Shown here: one piece after another, positions 53,624 to 62,757 of the stretch
Position numbering within the stretch: position 1 is the stretch's first letter
Layout of the letters: the number at the start of each line of letters is the position of its first letter
Source of the DNA: Ascidiaceihabitans sp023955215
Lineage (GTDB): Bacteria; Pseudomonadota; Alphaproteobacteria; Rhodobacterales; Rhodobacteraceae
Assembly: GCA_943788345.1 (NCBI GenBank)
Contig: CALSPX010000004.1
Coordinates: 186,001-250,000, forward strand
Direction: 5' to 3'
DNA: 64,000 bases
Translations under genes and position numbers: made by a program
The notes under the pieces: generated by a model
Database searches by the model: none
What the model saw: only the letters and a program-made list of their open reading frames with translations
What the model was told of the DNA's origin: nothing

Positions 53624-54952
53624 ATGAGCGATTTTGAAATGATGGGCCTGCCAGACCAACTGGTTAAACGGCTACATGACATGGGTCTAAAAGATCCAAC
53701 ACCTATCCAGAAACAAGCAATCCCACATGCCATGAACGGGCGGGATGTTATGGGCCTTGCCCAAACGGGTACAGGTAAGACAGCGGCCTTTGGTGTGCCG
53801 TTGATTGCTAAAATGATGGAAGCAGGCGGCAAGCCTGCTCCAAAGACCGTACGGGGCTTGATCCTTGCACCTACGCGCGAATTGGCCAGCCAAATTGCAG
53901 CGACCCTGAAAACATTGACAGACGGCACGCCGTTGAAAACCGGTCTTGTGGTTGGTGGTCAGTCCATCAAAGCACAGATTAACCGTGTCGAACGTGGCAT
54001 GGATCTTTTGGTTGCGACACCGGGTCGTTTGATCGACTTGATGGAACGCCGCGCGTTAAACCTGCAAGAAACATCATTTCTTGTTTTGGACGAAGCAGAC
54101 CAAATGTTGGACCTCGGCTTTATCCACGCATTGCGCCGCATTTCATCTATGTTGCCAAAAGACCGTCAGACCATGTTGTTTTCGGCCACGATGCCAAAAC
54201 AAATGAACGAGATCGCTAACAGCTATTTGACAAGTCCGATCCGCATCGAAGTTTCCCCTCCGGGTAAAGTGGCAGACAAAGTCACACAGGAAATTCACTT
54301 CATTGCGAAGGCTGAGAAATCCAAACTGTTGATCGAAATGTTGGACAAACACCGCGACGAGCGTGCGTTGGTCTTTGGCCGCACAAAACACGGTATGGAA
54401 AAGCTGTCTAGAACCCTCGAAAAAGCGGGTTATGCAGCGGGATCGATCCACGGCAACAAATCCCAAGGTCAACGTGACCGTGCGATTGCTGCATTCAAAG
54501 CAGGTCAAATCAAAGTGTTGGTGGCGACAGATGTTGCGGCCCGTGGTTTGGATATTCCAGACGTGAAGCATGTTTATAACTACGAATTGCCAAACGTGCC
54601 GGACAACTATGTGCACCGTATTGGCCGTACCGCGCGTGCGGGCAAAGATGGTGCTGCAATTGCCTTCTGTGCACCAGACGAAATGAAAGAATTAAAAGAC
54701 ATCCAAAAGACCATGAAGATGACTATTCCCGTCGCTTCTGGCCGTATGTGGGAGCCCTCTGAAGAAGTGAAACCAAAGCAGCGTGGCGGCGGCGGCGGTC
54801 GTGGTCGCCCTGGCGGTGGACGTCCAGGTGGCGGCGGTGGCGGTCGTTCTGGTGGCGGTGGTCGCCCTGGTGGTGGTGGCAAACCCGGTGGTGGTGGCGG
54901 TCAACGTCGTCGTTCTGGTGGCGGCGGAGGTGGCGGCTCAGCTGCTTCCTAA
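53624..54952 (+). CDS. DEAD-box RNA helicase with glycine-rich C-terminal tail
   Basis: 442 residues from ATG 53624 (AAGGA eight bases upstream). Q motif with DPTPIQKQAIPH, Walker A AQTGTGKTAAF (motif I), PTRELA (Ia), LDEADQMLD (motif II), SATMP (III), HRIGRTARAGKDG (VI), all of RhlE type. From about residue 388 the tail is nearly all Gly and Arg in RGRPGGG-like runs, with many GGC/GGT codons; this suits RNA binding and cold adaptation. The tail DNA is low-complexity and prone to sequencing error, though it reads through in frame. Confidence 0.93.
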   Translation: MSDFEMMGLPDQLVKRLHDMGLKDPTPIQKQAIPHAMNGRDVMGLAQTGTGKTAAFGVPLIAKMMEAGGKPAPKTVRGLILAPTRELASQIAATLKTLTDGTPLKTGLVVGGQSIKAQINRVERGMDLLVATPGRLIDLMERRALNLQETSFLVLDEADQMLDLGFIHALRRISSMLPKDRQTMLFSATMPKQMNEIANSYLTSPIRIEVSPPGKVADKVTQEIHFIAKAEKSKLLIEMLDKHRDERALVFGRTKHGMEKLSRTLEKAGYAAGSIHGNKSQGQRDRAIAAFKAGQIKVLVATDVAARGLDIPDVKHVYNYELPNVPDNYVHRIGRTARAGKDGAAIAFCAPDEMKELKDIQKTMKMTIPVASGRMWEPSEEVKPKQRGGGGGRGRPGGGRPGGGGGGRSGGGGRPGGGGKPGGGGGQRRRSGGGGGGGSAAS

Positions 54953-54960
54953 TAGGAAAT

Positions 54961-54997
54961 AAAAAAAGAGGCCGGAGCAACCTAATGCTCCGGCGTC
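54961..54997. terminator. Bidirectional terminator between the helicase and DUF533 genes
   Basis: Perfect 9-bp stem GCCGGAGCA / TGCTCCGGC around a six-base loop at 54971-54994. The leftward side ends in a run of seven A, giving seven T for the DUF533 transcript; the rightward side ends GTCTTT for the helicase. Confidence 0.85.
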
Positions 54998-55021
54998 TTT
55001 CGGTTCAGATGTTCGACTGTA

Positions 55022-55843
55022 TTAAGCGTAGAGTGAAGGCACACCCAATTGTGCGTGCACATCGTTGATCGTCTCAACGTTCAATCCCAAACCCTGCGCG
55101 AGTTTGTGGAGGTATTGTGCCTCTGCTTGGGAATCTAAGTTGATCGCGATGACGGACATCGCATAAAATTGTGGGCCCATGCCATTCGGAACCTGCGCGA
55201 CCAAAGCATCCACATCAACCGGTGCTTTCATTTCAGCTTGAACAAATGCAGCTTCTTGACTGTCGACGTCATCGCCCAACTGACCGATCAGTTTTTCACG
55301 CTCTGCATCATCCAAATTACCGTCAGATTTCGCTGCTTGGATCATAGCACGGAGCATCAAAGCTGCAATGGCTTCTTGATCTGCAGTTGGTGCAATAGCT
55401 GGTTCTGGATTCGCATCAAATGCTGAATTCAAAACTGCGCCAAAGCTGGAATTGTTTTGGGCAGGGGCTGTAGCAGCATTGCCACCCATCGCACCAGTCA
55501 ATGCACCCATTAAGCCGCCAGCACCACCAGAAGCCACAAGACCACCTAGCATTCCTTGAAGGCCGCCAGCTTGAGCGCCACCCTGTGAGCCGCCTAGGCT
55601 TTCGAGCAAACCACCAAGGCCACCAGCACCACCACCAGTATTACCACCCAAAAGGCCGCCCAACATATCTTGCATTCCGCCCGCACTTGAACCGCTGGCA
55701 CCAGCCAAACTGCCCAAAAGACCACCCTATCCGCCACCACTTGAGGCTTGGGTTGCACCGCCGCTTTTGTTCATCATTGCGCCAGCACCTTTTGCAACGG
55801 CAACGCCAATAACCACTTTGGCCAATGTGCTCATCAAACTCAT
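55022..55843 (-). pseudogene. DUF533/TerB-like inner-membrane protein with in-frame amber codon
   Basis: From ATG 55843 the product begins MSLMSTLAKVVIGVAVAKGAG and runs to codon 39, where TAG (55727-55729) interrupts a Gly-rich stretch; the same frame then continues GGLLGSLAGASG to a stop at 55022, 273 codons in all. Gly/Leu-rich repeats and an acidic TerB-type region (AMIQAAKSDGNLDDAEREKL near residue 180) match DUF533. Either a nonsense mutation or a sequencing error; restart from TTG 55717 would give a 231-residue protein lacking the N-terminal membrane segment. Confidence 0.75.
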
Positions 55844-55971
55844 TTTATTACTCTCCAATAAATTCCAGAATCAATCTGTAGCAGTTTGACAGGTTTGTTG
55901 GGGTTTGTACGCCCCGCATTGACATCACAGTCTTTGCGCGGCCTTGTGCCTTGATGGAACGCAAAACACAT

Positions 55972-56829
55972 ATGGATACCTTTGGGGCAATCGCACTATC
56001 GCTTTTTGCGCTGCATTTGGCCTTTAATCAGGTTGTTATCAAAGTGACGGCAGGTGGGTTTGAACCCGTCTTTGGCGCAGGCATCCGATCATTAGGCGCG
56101 ATGCTGGTTCTGATGGTTTGGATGTCTTGGCGAGGTGTCGGGATTGCGCTCCCGCGCGCGGCTTTGACGGGTGGAATTGTTGCGGGGCTGTTTTTTACGT
56201 TTGAATTTATGTGTCTGTTTACGGCATTAGATCTGACCACGGTATCACGCACGTCGATCATATTTTATTCTATGCCCGTTTGGCTGGCCTTGTTCGCGCA
56301 TGTTCTATTGCCGGGCGAGCGCTTGTCTGGTCTGCGGGCGCTTGGCCTTGGCATTGCTATGTTGGGGGTGGCTTTGGCAGTGTTAGACCGTAGTTCAGGG
56401 CAAGTTTCGCTTTTGGGCGATCTTCTGGCCCTCGGCGCGGCGCTTAGTTGGGCAGGAATAGTTTTATGCGTACGTGTAACGCCATTGTCTGAGGTACCTA
56501 CTGAGCAGCAATTGATCTGGCAATTAATTGTGTCAGCGCCGTTGTTGTTATTAGCCTCGCCATTCTTTGGCGGCTTTATCCGTGAACTAGAAGTTATTCA
56601 TATCGCCGGAATGTTGTTCCAAATCATTGCTGTTGCCAGCTTTGGTTTTTTGATCTGGTTTGCGCTGATGAAGATGTATCCTGCATCTTCCGTTGCCTCA
56701 TTTAGCTTTTTGTCGCCGGTTTTTGCCGTGATCTTGGGGTGGTTGCTTTTGGATGAGCAGATTGGCTTTCAAATCTGGTTGGCGCTTGGCTTGGTCTCTA
56801 GCGGCATCTTCTTGATCAATCGTCGTTAG
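55972..56829 (+). CDS. DMT superfamily transporter (EamA), second copy
   Basis: 285 residues from ATG 55972, or 291 if ATG 55954 is used. Ten hydrophobic segments in two EamA repeats with FAVILGWLLLDEQIGF near the end. Unrelated in detail to the one at 51944. Its stop overlaps the convergent selO end by four bases. Substrate unknown. Confidence 0.88.
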   Translation: MDTFGAIALSLFALHLAFNQVVIKVTAGGFEPVFGAGIRSLGAMLVLMVWMSWRGVGIALPRAALTGGIVAGLFFTFEFMCLFTALDLTTVSRTSIIFYSMPVWLALFAHVLLPGERLSGLRALGLGIAMLGVALAVLDRSSGQVSLLGDLLALGAALSWAGIVLCVRVTPLSEVPTEQQLIWQLIVSAPLLLLASPFFGGFIRELEVIHIAGMLFQIIAVASFGFLIWFALMKMYPASSVASFSFLSPVFAVILGWLLLDEQIGFQIWLALGLVSSGIFLINRR

Positions 56830-58238
56830 GTTCCACAAAAAGTAGCAGGAACAATCTCTGACACCGTGGGTGCGCGATGCAGATTATTGTCCGTTGTCTC
56901 GAAGGGGGTCGCGAGCGCGGTATTCAATCGCTTAAATGGAGCCAAATCATCGGCGACGGCGGCTTGGATCATTTCCTCAATGCGATGATTGCGTGGAATG
57001 ACAACAGGGTTCGCAGCTGTCATCGTCGCCGTTGGCTCTTTTTCTTGCGTCAGGCGTGCCCGCCACGAAACTGCCCATGCATCAAAGGAGTCGCGATCTG
57101 TAAACTGGTCACGAGCAGTATCAGTCCTTAGAGCTGCGAAGGTGTTGGTGTAATCAGAACCGTTTTTCTCCATCATTCGAAGTAAGTCTTCAATCATCGA
57201 ATGATCCGCTGGTGAAGCGTCAGCGATGCCGAGCTTTGCACCAAACCTCTTTAGCCATTCGGCCTCAAGTTGTGCTGGCATTGCATGAACAATCGCTGTC
57301 GCTTCTTCAACGGCAGCTTCTTTGTCGGTCGCCAGCTGTAAGAGCGAGGTCGCCAGTTGCGCCATGTTCCAGACGGCAATGTCAGGTTGGTTGCCGAAGG
57401 CATAGCGTGAACCGCGATCAATCGAACTGAACACACGCCGCTCAGAATATGCGTCCATAAATGCGCAGGGGCCGTAATCGATGGTCTCACCGCTTATTGA
57501 GCAGTTGTCGGTGTTCATGACACCATGAATAAAACCTACAGACATCCACGCCGCTATCAATTTAGCTTGGGCGGCGCAGACCGCGCGCAGTAAATCCATC
57601 GGGCCAGTGGCATCAGGGTAATGGCGTTGGATGGCATAGTCCGTAAGCGTTTGAAGGTTTTCAAGTTGACCGCGATGGGCAAAAACCTGAAATGTCCCAA
57701 CGCGCAAATGGCTCCTTGCTACACGTGTTAACACAGCACCGGGAAACGCAGCCTCGCGGAATACAGGTTCACCTGTTTGCACAGCTGCCAGCGCACGCGT
57801 CGTCGGAATGCCAAGAGCGTGCATGGCCTCGGACACGACGTATTCTCGCAATACTGGGCCAAGCCACGCGCGACCATCACCATTACGACTGTATGGTGTG
57901 GGCCCAGAGCCTTTCAACTGAATGTCACGGCGCACACCATCAGTGCCAACGACTTCACCCATCAAGACCGCACGGCCATCGCCCAATTGCGGATTATAAT
58001 TTCCAAATTGGTGGCCGGCATACAGTTGAGCGAGGGGTGCGGCGCCCGCTGGGATAACATTGCCCGCAAAGGTCTGTGCCATTTCATCGATGTCACCACC
58101 ATCAATACCAAGCAAATTTGCCAGGTCTTTATTGAAAGCGATCAAGGAGGGCGCTTTTACAGGCGTTGGATTTTGCGATGAAAAAAAGCCCTCAGGTAGT
58201 CCTGCATAAGTGTTATCAAACGGAATATTAAGCGGCAT
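56826..58238 (-). CDS. selO: Protein adenylyltransferase SelO
   Basis: 470-residue pseudokinase-fold AMPylase (formerly UPF0061/YdiU). ATG 58238 chosen over TTG 58244. YAGHQFGNYNPQLGDGRAVL near residue 75, LKGSGPTPYSRNGDGRA near 110 and the metal-site region GVMNTDNCSISGETIDYGP near 240 are diagnostic. SelO AMPylates mitochondrial or redox enzymes; targets here unknown. Confidence 0.94.
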   Translation of the reverse strand: MPLNIPFDNTYAGLPEGFFSSQNPTPVKAPSLIAFNKDLANLLGIDGGDIDEMAQTFAGNVIPAGAAPLAQLYAGHQFGNYNPQLGDGRAVLMGEVVGTDGVRRDIQLKGSGPTPYSRNGDGRAWLGPVLREYVVSEAMHALGIPTTRALAAVQTGEPVFREAAFPGAVLTRVARSHLRVGTFQVFAHRGQLENLQTLTDYAIQRHYPDATGPMDLLRAVCAAQAKLIAAWMSVGFIHGVMNTDNCSISGETIDYGPCAFMDAYSERRVFSSIDRGSRYAFGNQPDIAVWNMAQLATSLLQLATDKEAAVEEATAIVHAMPAQLEAEWLKRFGAKLGIADASPADHSMIEDLLRMMEKNGSDYTNTFAALRTDTARDQFTDRDSFDAWAVSWRARLTQEKEPTATMTAANPVVIPRNHRIEEMIQAAVADDLAPFKRLNTALATPFETTDNNLHRAPTVSEIVPATFCGT

Positions 58239-58258
58239 GAGCAAACCTTGAGGCTAAG

Positions 58259-58708
58259 TTAGAATTTGCGGGTCATCACATGGTGGTTTTCACGCACAGC
58301 AAAGCCGACGCGAGTGAAAAGTCTTCTGTTGGTGTCGTCGACATTGTTGAGTTGCAGATGCAAAGCAACCAGCCCGGCATCACCCAACGCTTTGGGTAAC
58401 TTTTGCAACGTCTCGGTTGCCACGCCGCGTCCACGGACACCGGAGCGGACATAGAATTCATTGATTGTCCCGTCCAGGCCACCCAACTCCAAAGACCATC
58501 CAAAGGTGATGATGATGTAGCCGATGGGGGACCGCGGCGGGCCAATCAGATAGGCAATGCCATGCGGTATGCCCTCAAGCAGTGGGGCCACGCCCGCAAT
58601 GCGCGCTTCGTCCGATAAGGTAATGCCAGCTTCCGCATGATATGAGGTGACCATGGCAAACAGCTTTTCAAGATGCTCGGGTTTGCCAAGCGTAAGAACA
58701 GCGCTCAC
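58259..58708 (-). CDS. GNAT family N-acetyltransferase
   Basis: 149 residues from GTG 58708. Acetyl-CoA motif SGVRGRGVATETLQKL near residue 90. GTG overlaps the stop of the nucleoside hydrolase as GTGA, so it is coupled to it. Substrate unknown. Confidence 0.88.
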   Translation of the reverse strand: MSAVLTLGKPEHLEKLFAMVTSYHAEAGITLSDEARIAGVAPLLEGIPHGIAYLIGPPRSPIGYIIITFGWSLELGGLDGTINEFYVRSGVRGRGVATETLQKLPKALGDAGLVALHLQLNNVDDTNRRLFTRVGFAVRENHHVMTRKF

Positions 58709-59646
58709 AGGCGGCCAATCCGTTCGACTAAGAGTTTAAAGAACCCGTCGGCGTCCAAATCACCAATGAATGTCGCGTTGGCTGGGCGATCTGTAACACC
58801 CCACCAATCGGCCACTGTCATTCCGCGGGTCAAGTCGGATTGGGTTTCGATTTCGACGTTAATATGGCGGCCTGAAAATAATTCGGGGGCTATCAAATAG
58901 GCCGTGACGCATGGGTCATGCAAAGGTGCTCCGCTTGAGCCATATTTTTCTTTGTCGAAGCGTTCGAAAAAATCGGTCATTTGCGCAACCGCGATACCTG
59001 ATGGGGCTCCAAGGTCGCGAAAGGCGTCATTGCGTGGCTGAGTGACCAGTGCCTTGTGCGTAACGTCAAGCGGCATCACGACAATATCGACACCACTTTT
59101 AAACGTAATTTCAGCAGCTTCTGGGTCGACGTAAATGTTGAATTCTGCAGTAGGTGTAATATTTCCAACCTCAAAATATGCACCACCCATTAGAACGATC
59201 TGTTGAACGCGCTCAATAACGTCAGGGGCTTTTTCGAAAGCGGTAGCGATGTTGGTCAACGGGCCCAGCACGCACAAGGTGACAGTTCCCGCATCCTCGC
59301 GGTGCAGCGTTTCTATTATGAAATCAACAGCGTGCTGATCTTGCAATGGCATTGTAGGGTCAGGCAAACTTGGGCCATCCAGCCCTGTTTTTCCGTGGAC
59401 ATGTTCCGCAGTCACAAGCTGGCGTCCCATTGGCCGATCACAACCTGCAAAAACCGGTACATCAGTTTTGCCAGCCAATTCGCACACGATCCGGGCGTTC
59501 TTCTGGGTCAATTCAAGCGGTACATTGCCCGCAACAGCAGTGATCCCAAGAACGTCCATGTCTTCAGGGCTGGAAAGTGCCAAAAGAATAGCAACAGCAT
59601 CGTCCTGTCCGGGGTCCGTATCGATAATGATCTTACGTGGAGGCAT
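58705..59646 (-). CDS. Inosine-uridine preferring nucleoside hydrolase
   Basis: Ribonucleoside N-glycosidase for salvage, 313 residues. N-terminal IIIDTDPGQDDAVAILLAL is the calcium-binding DxDxxxDD signature; the C-terminal HDPCVTAYLIAP carries a second metal residue. Coupled to the GNAT gene. Confidence 0.94.
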   Translation of the reverse strand: MPPRKIIIDTDPGQDDAVAILLALSSPEDMDVLGITAVAGNVPLELTQKNARIVCELAGKTDVPVFAGCDRPMGRQLVTAEHVHGKTGLDGPSLPDPTMPLQDQHAVDFIIETLHREDAGTVTLCVLGPLTNIATAFEKAPDVIERVQQIVLMGGAYFEVGNITPTAEFNIYVDPEAAEITFKSGVDIVVMPLDVTHKALVTQPRNDAFRDLGAPSGIAVAQMTDFFERFDKEKYGSSGAPLHDPCVTAYLIAPELFSGRHINVEIETQSDLTRGMTVADWWGVTDRPANATFIGDLDADGFFKLLVERIGRL

Positions 59647-59729
59647 GTCGGGATCCGTGGGTTAAGTTGGTTCACTTCTGTGAATAGATAAGCGGTTCAA
59701 GCAGATAAGTTAAGGAAAGAAGTCGTCGC

Positions 59730-60557
59730 TTACTTCGTTGTGCCGCTTTTCCGCTCATCAACCTTAACGGCGTCCCAAAGAGCGTCCATTTCAGCAAGGT
59801 CACTTTGAGCGGGTGTTTTGCCCATCTCGGCCAGTTTGGCTTCGACACCTTCAAAACGTCTTGTGAATTTAGCGTTTGCAGCGCGCAACGCTTCTTCGGG
59901 CTCGATCTTGAGGTGACGTGCTAGGTTGGCCATAACGAACATCAAATCACCAAACTCTTCAGTCATTTCTTCGTGGGTTAGCTCGTCACGTGCCTCCACC
60001 AGTTCAGCAGCTTCTTCTTGGATTTTATCGATTACTTGATCAGTGCTTGGCCAATCGAAGCCGACGCGCGCTGCGCGGTTTTGCAGTTTGTAGGCGCGAA
60101 GGAGGGATGGCAGGCCAACCGCAACGCCGTCCAATGCGCCGCCTTGCTTTTTGCCGGCACGCTCGGCCGCTTTGATCGCTTCCCAATCGCGTGTTTGCTG
60201 TTCTGCAGACTTATCGCGGGATTCATCGCCAAACACATGCGGGTGACGGGCAACCATTTTATTTGAAATAGCGCGGACAACGGATTGGAAGCTAAAGTTC
60301 CCGTCCTCTTCGCCCATTGCGGTATGATAAACTGTTTGAAGTAACAGGTCTCCCAATTCGCCCTCAAGTTCCGGCCAATCCTTGCGCTCAATCGCGTCGG
60401 CCACTTCATAGGCTTCTTCGATCGTGTAGGGTGCAATCGTATCAAAAGTTTGTTCTATGTCCCATGGGCACCCGTTTTCGGGGTCTCTTAAGCGGCGCAT
60501 GATCTCTAGTAGGCGCTCAATTCCAGCATCTTGGTCGTGTATCAGTCTATCGGCCAT
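59730..60557 (-). CDS. mazG: Nucleoside triphosphate pyrophosphohydrolase MazG
   Basis: 275 residues from ATG 60557. Two MazG domains: PWDIEQTFDTIAPYTIEEAYE near residue 35 and DKIQEEAAELVEARDELT near 180 with the EExxE-type metal site. Cleans aberrant NTPs and influences ppGpp. Divergent from the M20 gene. Confidence 0.94.
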   Translation of the reverse strand: MADRLIHDQDAGIERLLEIMRRLRDPENGCPWDIEQTFDTIAPYTIEEAYEVADAIERKDWPELEGELGDLLLQTVYHTAMGEEDGNFSFQSVVRAISNKMVARHPHVFGDESRDKSAEQQTRDWEAIKAAERAGKKQGGALDGVAVGLPSLLRAYKLQNRAARVGFDWPSTDQVIDKIQEEAAELVEARDELTHEEMTEEFGDLMFVMANLARHLKIEPEEALRAANAKFTRRFEGVEAKLAEMGKTPAQSDLAEMDALWDAVKVDERKSGTTK

Positions 60558-60619
60558 TGCAGCGCCCTCGTGTTCAGTGTTGGATGCATTTGAGCGACAT
60601 AAGGCAAAGGAGTCCACCC

Positions 60620-61786
60620 ATGGCAATCGTTAATCGTATCGCAGGTTACGCCGATGAAATGACCGGATGGCGCAGGCATTTGCACACGATTCCAGAATTG
60701 GGGCGCGAGTGCTTCAAAACTGCTGCTTTTGTTGAGGAAAAATTGCGCGAATTCGGTGTTGACGAAATTCAAACGGGATTTGCGACAACTGGTATCGTTG
60801 CAATTATTAATGGCCAAGGGAGCGGGCCGACAATTGGTTTGCGTGCCGATATGGACGGCCTGCCGATTATCGAAACAACAGGCTTAGAGTATCAGTCAAC
60901 CCACGAGGGCCGTATGCATGCTTGTGGCCATGACGGACATACAACGATGTTGTTGGGTGCTGCAAAATACCTATGCGAAACACGTAACTTTTCTGGCCGT
61001 GTTGCCTTGATCTTCCAGCCTGATGAAGAAGCAACTGGCGGCGCGGAGGAGATGGTTGAAGAGGGTATTCTTGATACCTTTGATATCTCACAAGTTTACG
61101 GGATTCATAACATGCCAGAGATGCCAGTCGGTAATTTTTACACGACATCGGGTCCGTTGATGGCAGGCGCCGATGTGTTTGATATTAACATTAAAGGTCG
61201 TGGCGGTCATGGGGCGATGCCCCACGACACTGTTGATCCGGTTCTGACTGCCTGTTCCATTGCGCAAGCCATTCAAACAATTGTCAGCCGCAACTTGAAC
61301 GCGTCCGAACGCTTGGTGATCTCTGTCACACAAATCCATACAGGTTCAGTAGACAATGTTATTCCAGATACCGCATACATGAACGGGACTGTGCGCAGCT
61401 TTACTCCGGAGGTACGCGATCTCGCAGAACGGCGTTTGAGAGAGATTGTTGCTGGCCAAGCCGCGAGTTATGGTTGCGATGCCGAGGTCGTTTACAGCCG
61501 CGGGTATCCCGCGACCTATAACTCTGCCGAGGGTGTTGTGGTGGCAACCAAAGCGGCGCGCGATGTATCTGGCGGTGAGGCGGTCGTCGACGATTTCGAA
61601 CCGGTTATGGGGTCCGAGGATTTCTCTTACATGTTGGAAAAACGCCCAGGTGCATATTTGTTCATGGGGCAGGGCCCAAGTGCAGGTCTTCATCATCCTG
61701 AATACAATTTTAACGATGATGTGGCACCGGTTGGTGCATCATTTTTTGCGCGCTTGGTTGAGACAGCGCAACCAGTTAGGAGCTAA
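60620..61786 (+). CDS. M20 family amidohydrolase (hippurate hydrolase type)
   Basis: 388 residues from ATG 60620 with AAGGAG upstream. Metal-site motifs MHACGHDGHTTMLLG near 95 and DEEATGGAEEMVEEG near 138, plus a dimerisation domain with GRGGHGAMPHDTVDP. Such enzymes deacylate N-acyl amino acids or hippurate. Start of an M20-ureohydrolase-ureohydrolase operon. Confidence 0.92.
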   Translation: MAIVNRIAGYADEMTGWRRHLHTIPELGRECFKTAAFVEEKLREFGVDEIQTGFATTGIVAIINGQGSGPTIGLRADMDGLPIIETTGLEYQSTHEGRMHACGHDGHTTMLLGAAKYLCETRNFSGRVALIFQPDEEATGGAEEMVEEGILDTFDISQVYGIHNMPEMPVGNFYTTSGPLMAGADVFDINIKGRGGHGAMPHDTVDPVLTACSIAQAIQTIVSRNLNASERLVISVTQIHTGSVDNVIPDTAYMNGTVRSFTPEVRDLAERRLREIVAGQAASYGCDAEVVYSRGYPATYNSAEGVVVATKAARDVSGGEAVVDDFEPVMGSEDFSYMLEKRPGAYLFMGQGPSAGLHHPEYNFNDDVAPVGASFFARLVETAQPVRS

Positions 61787-61788
61787 GC

Positions 61789-62757
61789 ATGGGACTTGAG
61801 GACGCGAAGGAACAAGTTGATCATGCATTCACGCGCGAAGATTTACGAGGGCTGACAAACGAAAATACCTTTGGTGGGGCGTTGTCGTTTTTGCGCCGTC
61901 GTTACACCAAGGATCTGACTGGGGTTGATATCGCGGTAACCGGTATACCTTTCGATCAAGCGGTTACAAACAGGCCGGGCACACGGCTTGGACCCCGAGC
62001 GATCCGAGAAGCATCCGCTTTGCAGGCTCCTGATGCTGTCTATGGATGGCCATTTGATCCGCTGACAGAAACCGCGATTGTGGATTACGGTGATTTGGCA
62101 TTCGATTACGCCAATATCCCTGCGTTTCCCGCCGCCTTAACGGACCACATCCGTGGCATTTTAAATGCAGGCGCTGCGTCGATTGCACTGGGTGGTGATC
62201 ACTATATCAGTTTCCCGATCCTTAAGGCCTATGCCGAAAAGTATGGCCCAATGTCTTTGATCCAAGTGGATGCCCATACGGACACTTGGGCTGACGACAA
62301 CATGGACCGCGTCGATCATGGCACGATGTTTTATAAAGCGGTCAAAATGGGATTGGTGGATCCTGCACGGTCAGTTCAAATCGGGATCAGAACGCATAAC
62401 GAAGACACATTGGGCGTCAACATCATTGATGCGCGCGAGGTCCATGAAATCGGTGCTGCGGAAGTTGCTCGACGAGCCAAAGAAATCGTAGGCGACCATC
62501 CAACCTACCTGACGTTTGATATTGATGGTTTGGACCCAGCCTATGCGCCGGGCACGGGCACGCCCGTTTGGGGTGGCTTAACATCGGCCCAAGCGGCTGT
62601 GCTGCTGCGCGACCTCGCTGGGATCAATATCAAAGGCGGGGATGTGGTCGAGGTTTCGCCCCCCTTTGACACTACAGGGGCCACCGCGATCGCAGGCGCA
62701 CATGTCGCGACAGAGCTTTGCTGCTTGTTGGGATGGAGATTGCGCAATGGCGGATAA
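61789..62757 (+). CDS. speB: Ureohydrolase (agmatinase/arginase family), first copy
   Basis: 322 residues. Binuclear Mn motifs: GGDHYISFP near residue 135, QVDAHTDTW near residue 160 and FDIDGLDPAYAPGTGTP near residue 240. The loop after DAHTD (ADDNMDRVDHGTMF) differs from that in the second copy. Likely agmatinase or a guanidino-acid hydrolase. It ends 11 bases inside the second copy. Confidence 0.9.
   Translation: MGLEDAKEQVDHAFTREDLRGLTNENTFGGALSFLRRRYTKDLTGVDIAVTGIPFDQAVTNRPGTRLGPRAIREASALQAPDAVYGWPFDPLTETAIVDYGDLAFDYANIPAFPAALTDHIRGILNAGAASIALGGDHYISFPILKAYAEKYGPMSLIQVDAHTDTWADDNMDRVDHGTMFYKAVKMGLVDPARSVQIGIRTHNEDTLGVNIIDAREVHEIGAAEVARRAKEIVGDHPTYLTFDIDGLDPAYAPGTGTPVWGGLTSAQAAVLLRDLAGINIKGGDVVEVSPPFDTTGATAIAGAHVATELCCLLGWRLRNGG

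Noticed and set aside
54780..54950. Possible repeat array or CRISPR in a GGC/GGT-rich stretch
   Set aside because: It is the Gly/Arg-rich tail of the helicase, in frame, with no spacers.
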